A DNA stretch of 5,826 bases from Chlamydiota bacterium (GTDB taxonomy: Bacteria; Auribacterota; UBA3054; B51-G9), in the NCBI GenBank assembly GCA_003648225.1, contig QMOL01000204.1, forward strand, positions 1 to 5,826, in the 5' to 3' direction. How positions within the stretch are numbered: position 1 is the first letter of the stretch; every line of letters begins with the position of its first letter. The translations under genes and the position numbers were made by a program. Of this stretch, positions 1-5,583 are shown one piece after another. Below the pieces are notes generated by a model, which saw nothing but the letters and a program-made list of their open reading frames with translations, did not search any database and was not told the origin of the DNA.

Positions 1-347
1 ACAAGTGGCAAATCACTCCACCTGAGCGGTATCATCACATTCCCGCCTGCCGTAATCATATTTCTCAAAGGTTCGGTTGCTGTATTGCCTGTAATTTCAG
101 TGAGAGGACTAAATAGTTTTGAATCAGCAATTTGAGCGAAAGTAGTAGTCGCGCCAATAACAAGCGAATCGCTTTTCTTCTTTATGTAATCAAGGTTAAG
201 CGATGATAAATCAACAAGAGAAGTGATTTTCTTTGACGCGTGAAGAGAGAGGAAAGTTCCACCTGCTATTGGTGTTGCGAGAATATTATTTTTAAGAAAT
301 TTTACTGCGTCATTTACCGAATCGGGTTTATAGAAGTTTTTAATCAT
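1..347 (-). CDS. FAD-binding subunit of a molybdenum hydroxylase (xanthine dehydrogenase / CoxM type), 5' part only
   Basis: The first 115 codons are present; the gene continues beyond the left edge. Members of this family bind FAD and pass electrons from the 2Fe-2S subunit to NAD or another acceptor, in cytoplasmic enzymes that hydroxylate purines, CO or aromatic N-heterocycles. Seen in the sequence: an N-terminal stretch typical of the family (residues 1-20), the FAD pyrophosphate-binding motif PIAGGTFL (26-33), the segment VIGATTTFAQIAD (63-75), and the second FAD motif RNMITAGGN (95-103), where RNxATIGGN is usual. PLRWSDLPL (107-115) matches the region that follows. The ATG is the only plausible start, because an in-frame TAA lies 8 codons upstream. 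No strong ribosome-binding site is visible. It lies 24 nt after the deaminase gene, so it is probably co-transcribed. The other subunits would be expected past the edge; that is inference, and the substrate cannot be assigned. Confidence 0.86.
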   Translation of the reverse strand, partial: MIKNFYKPDSVNDAVKFLKNNILATPIAGGTFLSLHASKKITSLVDLSSLNLDYIKKKSDSLVIGATTTFAQIADSKLFSPLTEITGNTATEPLRNMITAGGNVMIPLRWSDLPL

Positions 348-371
348 GATTTTACCGACAGTTGGTTCTTA

Positions 372-1736
372 TTATATACCGGATAATAATTTTTCAGAAA
401 TTTTATTAACTTCATCAGCGATTTCTAATTCGTCAAAATACATTAACTGCTTTTCATGAACAAGTATTTTCCCGTTGACTATAGTCATCCAGGCTCGATG
501 ATCATAACCACAAAAAAGCAGTGAGGCAATCGGATCACTCATTCCACCGGCATAAGCTAAAGAATCAACGTCAAAAAGCGCGATGTCTGCCGCTTTTCCA
601 GATTCAAGCGAGCCAATATCATTTCGACCGAGAATTTCCGCGCCACCTTTGGTGGCAATGCGGATAGCATCTTTGGCCGACATTGAATCCACGCCACTTT
701 TTATTCTGTTAATTAGCATGGCACGTTGAACTTCCTGAAGCATATTTGAAGAATCGTTACTCGCGCTGCCATCAACGGCAAGACCAACACGCGCGCCCGC
801 GTTGAGTAGTTTTCTGACGGGAGCGATTCCGGAACCAAGCCTCAAATTTGAAGATGGACAATGAGCGATACCGGTATTGGTTTCACCGAGCTTTTTAATC
901 TCATCATCATTAAAATATATTCCGTGCGCGAACCAAACGTCGCTTCCGAGCCAATCGATTGAATCCATATATTCAAGCGGCCGTTTATTATAATTTTCGA
1001 TGCAGTATTTTTCTTCATCAATTGTTTCGCAAAGATGGGTGTGAAGATGAACATCTTTTTCACGCGCAAGGGCGGCTGTGTCACGCATTAATTCTGTGGT
1101 AATACTGAAAGGCGAACACGGAGCGAGAGAGACACTGCACATAGAAAGTTTTCCGGGATCATGGTATTTGTCGATAAGGCGAATACTATCTTTAATAATT
1201 TCCTTTTCCGATTGAACTACATCGTCAGGCGGAAGCCCGCCCGATGATTTCCCGCGACTCATACTTCCGCGGGTTGGGTGAAATCTCATCCCGATTTCTT
1301 GTGCGGCATTAATTTGTTCATCGATTAATTTTTTACCGGAAGCGGTAGGAAAAAGATAATGATGATCGGCGGAGGTGGTACAGCCTGTAAGAAGAAGCTC
1401 AGCCATTGCGGCGAGCGAGCTTGTATAAACCATTTCAGGAGTTATTCCTCGCCATATTTTATAATGATAAACAAGCCAGTCAAATAATTTAGAGTCTTGT
1501 GCCGCAGGAAGATTTCTTGTTAAATATTGAAAAAAATGATGATGGGTGTTAACAAAGCCGGGTAATGCTACTTTCCCTGAACAATCAATCATATCATCAG
1601 CATCTTCAGGTAAATTACATCCAACGGAAGAAATCATATTTTCATCGATGCGAATATCAGCATCGTATAAAAAATCATCATTATTGTTTACTGTAGCGAC
1701 AGCGAGACAATTTTTTAAAAGAATAGAATTTTTCAT
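372..1736 (-). CDS. Amidohydrolase, probably 8-oxoguanine deaminase (AtzB/TrzN/guanine-deaminase-like)
   Basis: A 454-residue member of the metal-dependent amidohydrolase superfamily, full length for the family and probably cytoplasmic. Seen: N-terminal beta-sandwich segment, then the metal-binding NTHHH (His65, His67), LHTHLCE (His234 as ligand, Glu237 as likely catalytic acid/base), FAHG (His271) and VDGSASND (Asp322 as ligand). Several stretches resemble enzymes annotated as 8-oxoguanine deaminase: the region around FFQYLTRNLPAAQDSKLFDW (68-87), GCTTSADHHYLFP (118-130) and the GGLPPDDVV loop (166-174). Those enzymes convert 8-oxoguanine to urate and ammonia. Hydroxyatrazine-type or other aminopurine/triazine hydrolases remain possible, as substrate cannot be read from motifs. 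The ATG lies 2 nt after the def stop with no clear Shine-Dalgarno, which suggests translational coupling. The adjacent molybdenum-hydroxylase FAD subunit supports a purine or N-heterocycle catabolic role (inference). Confidence 0.87.
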   Translation of the reverse strand: MKNSILLKNCLAVATVNNNDDFLYDADIRIDENMISSVGCNLPEDADDMIDCSGKVALPGFVNTHHHFFQYLTRNLPAAQDSKLFDWLVYHYKIWRGITPEMVYTSSLAAMAELLLTGCTTSADHHYLFPTASGKKLIDEQINAAQEIGMRFHPTRGSMSRGKSSGGLPPDDVVQSEKEIIKDSIRLIDKYHDPGKLSMCSVSLAPCSPFSITTELMRDTAALAREKDVHLHTHLCETIDEEKYCIENYNKRPLEYMDSIDWLGSDVWFAHGIYFNDDEIKKLGETNTGIAHCPSSNLRLGSGIAPVRKLLNAGARVGLAVDGSASNDSSNMLQEVQRAMLINRIKSGVDSMSAKDAIRIATKGGAEILGRNDIGSLESGKAADIALFDVDSLAYAGGMSDPIASLLFCGYDHRAWMTIVNGKILVHEKQLMYFDELEIADEVNKISEKLLSGI

Positions 1737-1738
1737 AA

Positions 1739-2230
1739 TTACATTTTTGCCAGTTTCCTCTGCTTCTCAATTTTTTGTTTTTCTTTCTCATCCAGTCGAT
1801 CAATAAATAAAATTCCGTCAAGATGGTCAATTTCATGCTGCAAAACTACCGCAAGTAATTTCTCGGCATCAATTTTTACATCATTGCCGCTTTCATCAAG
1901 ACCAAGAACAGTAACTTTTGCCGCTCGTTTGACATTTCCCGATAATCCCGGGCAACTCAAGCAGCCTTCTTCATAAAATTGTTCTCCTTCGGCATGGACG
2001 ATTTCTGGATTTATCAAAGCAAAAGGTTTAGATTTTTTCTGTAGTATATCAACGATTATCACGCGGATGTTTTTCCCAACCTGCGGTGCGGCAAGACCAA
2101 TCCCGTTCGATTGGTTCATCGTTTCAAACATATCATCAATCAAATCTAAAATTTCATTAGTAATCACAGTAACCGGTTGGGACGGTCGATGTAAAGAAGG
2201 TTCTTTTTCGTATGTAATTGGTAGAATCAT
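1739..2230 (-). CDS. def: Peptide deformylase, type I
   Basis: A 163-residue enzyme that removes the formyl group from N-terminal formylmethionine of nascent proteins at the ribosome. All three family motifs are visible: motif I GIGLAAPQVG (43-52), motif II EGCLSCP (88-94) with metal ligand Cys90, and motif III QHEIDHLDG (131-139) with metal ligands His132 and His136 and catalytic Glu133. The N-terminus (ILPITYEKEPSLHRPSQPV) fits the usual beginning of the family and supports the chosen ATG. The C-terminal tail from about residue 147 is rich in Lys, Glu and Arg and is probably a helix. Motif II has a second cysteine (Cys93) where Val, Ile or Phe is more usual. The gene is separated by 107 nt from hisD upstream and by 2 nt from the deaminase downstream. 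The usual partner fmt is not in view. The Shine-Dalgarno is weak or absent (AAGAAC about 14 nt upstream). Confidence 0.97.
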   Translation of the reverse strand: MILPITYEKEPSLHRPSQPVTVITNEILDLIDDMFETMNQSNGIGLAAPQVGKNIRVIIVDILQKKSKPFALINPEIVHAEGEQFYEEGCLSCPGLSGNVKRAAKVTVLGLDESGNDVKIDAEKLLAVVLQHEIDHLDGILFIDRLDEKEKQKIEKQRKLAKM

Positions 2231-2261
2231 ATTAATAATTAGTAGTTCTTTGTGCTTTGTA

Positions 2262-2293
2262 CTCGCGTAAGCGCCCCGCGTATGCTGGGGTTG
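2262..2293. repeat. GC-rich intergenic repeat, copy 1
   Basis: A 32-nt GC-rich block in an otherwise AT-rich gap between hisD and def. It matches 5459-5490 in 30 of 32 positions and in the same orientation; the differences are at 2281 and 2286. The shared part starts CTCGCGTAAGCGCCCCGCG and ends GGGGTTG. CCCC (2274-2277) can pair with GGGG (2287-2290), and G2278 with T2286 by wobble in a plus-strand RNA. The 9-base word TTGTGCTTT occurs on both sides (2250-2258 and 2291-2299), the second overlapping the repeat end by 3 nt. No T-tract follows on either strand, so it is not an ordinary intrinsic terminator. It sits inside the leftward transcript, opposite in sense to copy 2 relative to transcription. 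Confidence 0.85.
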
Positions 2294-2337
2294 TGCTTTA
2301 CTTGAAAATTGATTATTTCTTGTTGAATATTGAATAT

Positions 2338-3612
2338 TTAGTTCGGATTACGGATTACCGCCGTTAATTCATGTGCCGGTAATTGTTCTTTTCCGGCAAT
2401 TATCCGCATAGTTTTATTTATTTTCTTAAAAGATTTTTCTGAATAATTTATTACTCCCATTCTCTTAATGAACGTATCGGTGGAAAGCCCGCTCATAAAT
2501 GTCGCCGCACAAGCTGTTGGAAGAACATGACTTGGTCCCGCGCAAAAATCACCAAGAGGAACAGGCGAATAATTACCAAGAAAAACAGCGCCTGCGTTTC
2601 TTATATTCGCGAGAATATTATCGTTTTCTTTTGTGATTATCTGTAAATGTTCAGGTGCAATTTTGTTCGCTACTTCTGCAGCATTGGAAATCGAATCAAC
2701 AAGCACAGCGGTTAAATTTTCCGCCACAGATTTTTTTAATGAATCGGCTGTTAAAACCGTTTTAAGCAAGAAATTTATTTCACTCTCAATTAAATCTAAA
2801 ACGGCAGGGGAGTCGGAAACCAAAAATGTCACGCTGCCGGCGTGCTCGGCTTGCGAAAGAATATCCGCCGCAATCCATTTCGGGTTTGCGGAATCATCAG
2901 CAATAATTAAACTTTCACTCGGTCCCGCGATTAAATCTATGCCGACATAACCGTAGAGCTGCCTTTTGGCTTCGGTAACAAAACGATTTCCGGGACCGGC
3001 GATGACATTAACTTTTTCAACTGAATCGGTGCCAAAAGCGAGAGCTGCGATTGCCCACGCGCTGCCGAGCCGGTAAATTTCTTTCACGCCGCAAATTTTG
3101 CACGCGGCAAGAATTCCCGGATTTACATTCCCGTTTTTATCAGGTGGAGTTACAACACAAATTTCTTCCACCCCGGCTACCTGCGCGGGAATTACTGTCA
3201 TCAAAACCGTTGAGACAAGTGGGGCCGTACCTGCCGGAACATATAAACCGGCCCGTTTAACCGGTCGAATAATTTCGCCGAGTTTTGCACCGTTCTCATC
3301 TTCGGAAAACCATTCTTTTCTTTTTTGTTTTTCGTGATATGAATGAATATTTCCGGCTGCCTGAATTAACGCTTCAATGAGTTCATCTTCGCAGTCAATA
3401 TCAAGTTCATTTTCCGACAAACGAATTTGCCGCGGCGTTAAATCGAAGTTATCAAATTTTTTCGTAAAATCGCATAAAGCGGCATCACCATTTTGTCTAA
3501 CATCGGAAATGATATCTGATACCGTTGCGCGTAAACCATCCGGGGCGATATCGTCATTTCTTGCGGCGATCATTTTTTCAAAATCATCACTATTTGCTTG
3601 TGTTCTTTTCAT
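2338..3612 (-). CDS. hisD: Histidinol dehydrogenase
   Basis: A 424-residue protein of full family length, cytoplasmic. The family oxidises L-histidinol to L-histidine in two NAD-dependent steps, the last of histidine biosynthesis. Comparison with the E. coli enzyme (numbering recalled from memory) shows the substrate and zinc residues in place: Ser232, Gln254 and His257 (ILSQAEHA), Glu321-His322 (IAPEHL, the acid/base pair), Asp355 (LGDFCAGP), and Glu409 and His414 near the C-terminus (LPAHELTAV). NAD-contact positions Tyr124 (GLYVPAG) and Asn209 (GPGN) are kept. The third, normally Gln in GGAQA, is Trp186 in GSAWA. It is the first gene of the leftward unit, with its own predicted promoter. 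No other his gene is in view. The start is the ATG about 18 nt after the predicted transcription start; no Shine-Dalgarno is evident. A role in another alcohol or aldehyde oxidation, as for some HisD-like enzymes, cannot be excluded. Confidence 0.95.
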   Translation of the reverse strand: MKRTQANSDDFEKMIAARNDDIAPDGLRATVSDIISDVRQNGDAALCDFTKKFDNFDLTPRQIRLSENELDIDCEDELIEALIQAAGNIHSYHEKQKRKEWFSEDENGAKLGEIIRPVKRAGLYVPAGTAPLVSTVLMTVIPAQVAGVEEICVVTPPDKNGNVNPGILAACKICGVKEIYRLGSAWAIAALAFGTDSVEKVNVIAGPGNRFVTEAKRQLYGYVGIDLIAGPSESLIIADDSANPKWIAADILSQAEHAGSVTFLVSDSPAVLDLIESEINFLLKTVLTADSLKKSVAENLTAVLVDSISNAAEVANKIAPEHLQIITKENDNILANIRNAGAVFLGNYSPVPLGDFCAGPSHVLPTACAATFMSGLSTDTFIKRMGVINYSEKSFKKINKTMRIIAGKEQLPAHELTAVIRNPN

Positions 3613-3636
3613 TTTGATATTTTACCAATAATTATT

Positions 3637-3665
3637 CTTATAATACAGATTTTACCATTTTTCAA
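3637..3665 (-). promoter_or_regulatory. Predicted sigma70-type promoter for hisD and the leftward unit
   Basis: On the minus strand TTGAAA (3665-3660) is followed after exactly 17 nt by TATAAG (3642-3637). Transcription would start near 3630, leaving a leader of about 18 nt before the hisD ATG at 3612. The leader is too short for a histidine-rich leader peptide or attenuator. A 10-bp palindrome AATAATTATT (3627-3636) lies at the predicted start site, but it may be chance in such AT-rich DNA. Confidence 0.6.
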
Positions 3666-3685
3666 TGTGAAATTCAATAATGAAA
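3660..3685. promoter_or_regulatory. Tandem palindromes, candidate operator at the hisD promoter
   Basis: Two adjacent copies of a small palindrome abut: TTCAAT-G-TGAAA (3661-3672) and TTCAAT-AA-TGAAA (3673-3685). The first is a perfect inverted repeat TTTCA-ATG-TGAAA (3660-3672); the second is TTCA-ATAA-TGAA (3673-3684). The first overlaps the -35 hexamer of the leftward promoter. This arrangement suits a repressor site. The divergently encoded Lrp/AsnC-family protein is an obvious candidate, but the bases do not closely match the E. coli Lrp consensus, and binding is inferred. Confidence 0.4.
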
Positions 3686-3723
3686 TGACAAAATCCATTA
3701 ATCCAACAATCATTAAACTGTTA

Positions 3724-3752
3724 TTGACGCTAATTCGTTGTTTTGATATAAT
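3724..3752 (+). promoter_or_regulatory. Near-consensus sigma70 promoter for the regulator-aminotransferase unit
   Basis: TTGACG (3724-3729) is followed after 17 nt by a perfect TATAAT (3747-3752). The predicted start is near 3759, giving a leader of about 34 nt up to the ATG at 3793. It lies back to back with the leftward promoter, with 58 nt between the two -35 hexamers. Confidence 0.8.
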
Positions 3753-3780
3753 CACTTAATAATTTAAGAAATTTAATTTT

Positions 3781-3786
3781 AAGGAG
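3781..3786 (+). promoter_or_regulatory. Shine-Dalgarno for the Lrp/AsnC regulator
   Basis: AAGGAG lies 6 nt before the ATG at 3793 and fixes that start. No other start codon occurs between the in-frame TAA at 3760-3762 and this ATG. It shows that the host uses canonical Shine-Dalgarno initiation, although the leftward genes lack clear sites. Confidence 0.9.
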
Positions 3787-3792
3787 AAAATT

Positions 3793-4278
3793 ATGGACGA
3801 TATTCTCGAAATTCTTGTCCAGGATGCAAGAAAATCTCCGGCAGAAATAGCCGAAATGACCGGTAAATCTGAGAAAGATGTCGCTAAAGCTATAGCCGAT
3901 TACGAAAAAAAAGGTACCATCCTGAAATATCGCGCGGTGCTGAACCCTGAACATATCGCCGAAACAGATGGCGCGGTTCGCGCATGGATTGAAGTAAGCA
4001 TAACTCCGCAGCGCGGTGCCGGTTTCGACTCCATTGCAGAAAGAATATATAAATTCAGTGAGGTTAAAAATTGTTACCTGCTTTCAGGTGGATTCGATTT
4101 ACTGCTGCTTGTTGAAGGACACAGCTTGCAGGAAGTTGCCGGTTTTGTTTCCCAGAAACTCTCAACACTCGAAAATGTAACTGCTACTTCAACACATTTT
4201 ATGTTGAAAGTTTATAAAGAGAATGGGGATATTTTTCAAAGTACCGAAAAGAGTGAGCGACTGGCGATAAGCTTGTAA
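3793..4278 (+). CDS. Lrp/AsnC-family transcriptional regulator (YugG-like)
   Basis: A 161-residue DNA-binding protein. Residues 1-48 form the helix-turn-helix domain (LEILVQDARKSPAEIAEMTG, then the probable recognition helix around SEKDVAKAIADYEKKG and the linker ILKYRAVLNP). Residues 62-142 form the RAM/effector domain, with the loop YLLSGGFDLLLLV (95-107) that in this family binds amino-acid effectors and mediates oligomer contacts. TPQRGAGFDSIAERIY (71-86) and the segment around VSQKLSTLENV (119-129) are close, from memory, to Bacillus subtilis YugG, which is also paired with an aminotransferase gene (yugH). The stop lies 4 nt before the aminotransferase, so the two are one operon. It probably senses an amino acid or keto acid linked to that enzyme and may control its own promoter and the divergent hisD unit (inference). 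Confidence 0.94.
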   Translation: MDDILEILVQDARKSPAEIAEMTGKSEKDVAKAIADYEKKGTILKYRAVLNPEHIAETDGAVRAWIEVSITPQRGAGFDSIAERIYKFSEVKNCYLLSGGFDLLLLVEGHSLQEVAGFVSQKLSTLENVTATSTHFMLKVYKENGDIFQSTEKSERLAISL

Positions 4279-4282
4279 AACT

Positions 4283-5449
4283 ATGAATAAAAATAAATTA
4301 CATAAAATTTCTACTCTCGTTGATGAATTGCCACCATCAGGTATTCGGGCTTTCTTTGATCTCGTGCTCGGAATGGATGACGTTATTTCACTCGGAGTCG
4401 GAGAACCTGATTTTGTGACTCCGTGGCATATCCGCGAAGCGGCAGTCTATGCTCTCGAAAAAGGTTATACTTCCTATACATCTAATCGCGGCATGAAATC
4501 ATTGCTTGAGCAAATCGCGATCTTTACAAAAAAAGAAAGAAAAATTGGCTATAATCCCGAAAACGAAATCCTCGTTACAGTCGGCGTTAGCGAAGCGATG
4601 GACCTCGTTATGAGAGCAATACTTGATTCGGGTGATGAAGTGATTATTCCTGAACCGTGTTATGTTTCATACACTCCAACAGTAAAACTTGCCGGCGGAA
4701 TACCTGTAATTCTGCCGACATGGGAATTGCCGGGATTTAAAGTTACCGCGGAAGCAATTGAGAAACTTATCACATCGAAAACACGCGCGATTGTTCTAAA
4801 TTACCCTTCAAATCCTACCGGCGCAAGTTATACAAAAAAAGAGCTTGAATCAATCGCCGAAGTGATTAAAAGAAATGATGTTTTACTTATTAGTGATGAA
4901 ATCTATGACCACCTCTCTTATGATATTCCGCATATCGCTATGCCGGCTATGTCGGAAATGAAAGACCGGACTGTATATTTGAACGGTTTTTCCAAAGGTC
5001 ACGCGATGACGGGATTTAGAATCGGTTATGCCTGCGGACCGGAGCGAATAATTTCCGCGATGACAAAAATTCATCAATATACAATGCTTTGCGCTCCGAT
5101 CGTCAGCCAAATGGCGGCAATTGAAGCACTAAAGAACGGAATGCCGGAAGTTAAAAAAATGGCGAGAGAATATAATCACCGCCGCAGACTACTCGTTGCA
5201 GGATTGAATGATTGCGGGTTGAAATGCCATTTGCCGGAAGGCGCTTTTTACGCTTTCGCGTCTGTGGAATCAACAGGAATGACCGGAATGGAGTTCGCCA
5301 CAAAATTGCTGAAACAGGAAAAAGTCGCCGTCGTTCCGGGAGAAGCATTCGGCTCCGGCGGCGGAAAATTTATCCGCTTGGCTTATGCGGCATCATTAAG
5401 TGATATTGAAGAAGCAGTAAGAAGAATAAAGAGTTTTGTGAAAAAATAA
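4283..5449 (+). CDS. PLP-dependent class I/II aminotransferase (AspC/PatA/YugH type)
   Basis: A 388-residue fold-type I aminotransferase, cytoplasmic and full length. It would transfer an amino group between an amino acid and a keto acid. Seen: N-terminal PPSGIRAFFDL (17-27) and SLGVGEPDF (36-44), the PEPCY segment with Tyr127 that stacks on PLP, NYPSNPTG (173-180) with Asn177, SDEIYDH (204-210) with Asp205 binding the pyridine nitrogen, SKGHAMTGFRIG (237-248) with Lys238 as Schiff-base lysine and Arg246 binding PLP phosphate, and FIRLAYA (363-369) with Arg365 binding the substrate carboxylate. Overall resemblance is to aspartate- and PatA/YugH-like enzymes. It does not look like HisC. The substrate may be aspartate, alanine, an aromatic amino acid or N-acetyl-diaminopimelate; the sequence does not decide. 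It is probably translated in coupling with the regulator gene 4 nt upstream, as no separate strong ribosome-binding site is seen. Confidence 0.94.
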   Translation: MNKNKLHKISTLVDELPPSGIRAFFDLVLGMDDVISLGVGEPDFVTPWHIREAAVYALEKGYTSYTSNRGMKSLLEQIAIFTKKERKIGYNPENEILVTVGVSEAMDLVMRAILDSGDEVIIPEPCYVSYTPTVKLAGGIPVILPTWELPGFKVTAEAIEKLITSKTRAIVLNYPSNPTGASYTKKELESIAEVIKRNDVLLISDEIYDHLSYDIPHIAMPAMSEMKDRTVYLNGFSKGHAMTGFRIGYACGPERIISAMTKIHQYTMLCAPIVSQMAAIEALKNGMPEVKKMAREYNHRRRLLVAGLNDCGLKCHLPEGAFYAFASVESTGMTGMEFATKLLKQEKVAVVPGEAFGSGGGKFIRLAYAASLSDIEEAVRRIKSFVKK

Positions 5450-5458
5450 CCTTATGAC

Positions 5459-5490
5459 CTCGCGTAAGCGCCCCGCGGATGCCGGGGTTG
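5459..5490. repeat. GC-rich intergenic repeat, copy 2
   Basis: This is the second copy of the 32-nt GC-rich element at 2262-2293, beginning 9 nt after the aminotransferase stop. CCCCG (5471-5475 includes the preceding overlap; the stem is 5471-5475) can pair with CGGGG (5483-5487). The base change relative to copy 1 replaces a G-T wobble with a G-C pair, so the stem is kept. TGACC flanks the element on both sides (5455-5459 and 5489-5493), overlapping its ends by 1 and 2 nt. No T-tract follows. It could act as a transcript-stabilising hairpin or be a REP-like dispersed element; function is unproven. Confidence 0.85.
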
Positions 5491-5505
5491 ACCGACTATA
5501 AAAAC

Positions 5506-5563
5506 AATCCTCCTTCGGCGGATCTACTACAAATAATCCTCCTTCGGCGGATCTACGACAAAT
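5506..5563. repeat. Two tandem 29-bp repeats with an imperfect hairpin
   Basis: The unit occurs at 5506-5534 and 5535-5563 with a single difference (T versus G, at 5528 and 5557). Each contains ATCC-TCCTTCGGC-GGAT, where ATCC pairs with GGAT and CC with GG inside, leaving one mismatch. Read on the minus strand, each unit contains AAGGAGGA, which looks like a Shine-Dalgarno, but no minus-strand gene follows. There is no unique spacer between the units, so it is not a CRISPR. With the GC-rich repeat at 5459-5490 it fills most of the 134-nt gap 5450-5583; the rest is AT-rich sequence without a clear promoter. Confidence 0.9.
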
Positions 5564-5583
5564 AATTATTAACAAATAATGAT

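Noticed and set aside
3051..3337. Plus-strand open frames inside hisD
   Set aside because: They lie wholly inside the well-supported hisD on the other strand and show no family motifs; the same holds for other antisense or out-of-frame stretches in the deaminase, def and aminotransferase genes.
3613..3636. Histidine attenuator, T-box or riboswitch before hisD
   Set aside because: The predicted leader is about 18 nt, has no His-rich peptide and no room for a structured RNA.
4283..5449. Aminotransferase as HisC, a partner of hisD in histidine synthesis
   Set aside because: Its motifs and N-terminus fit the AspC/PatA/YugH group, and it is divergently transcribed with its own Lrp-type regulator.
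5459..5490. Rho-independent terminator after the aminotransferase
   Set aside because: A stem is possible but it is short, and no run of T follows; the next bases are TTGACCGACTATAAAAAC.
5488..5516. Promoter for the small membrane gene using TTGACC at 5488-5493
   Set aside because: No -10-like hexamer lies 16-18 nt downstream, and TATAAA follows after only 3 nt.
5506..5563. CRISPR array
   Set aside because: The two 29-bp units are directly adjacent with no spacer, and there are no cas genes.
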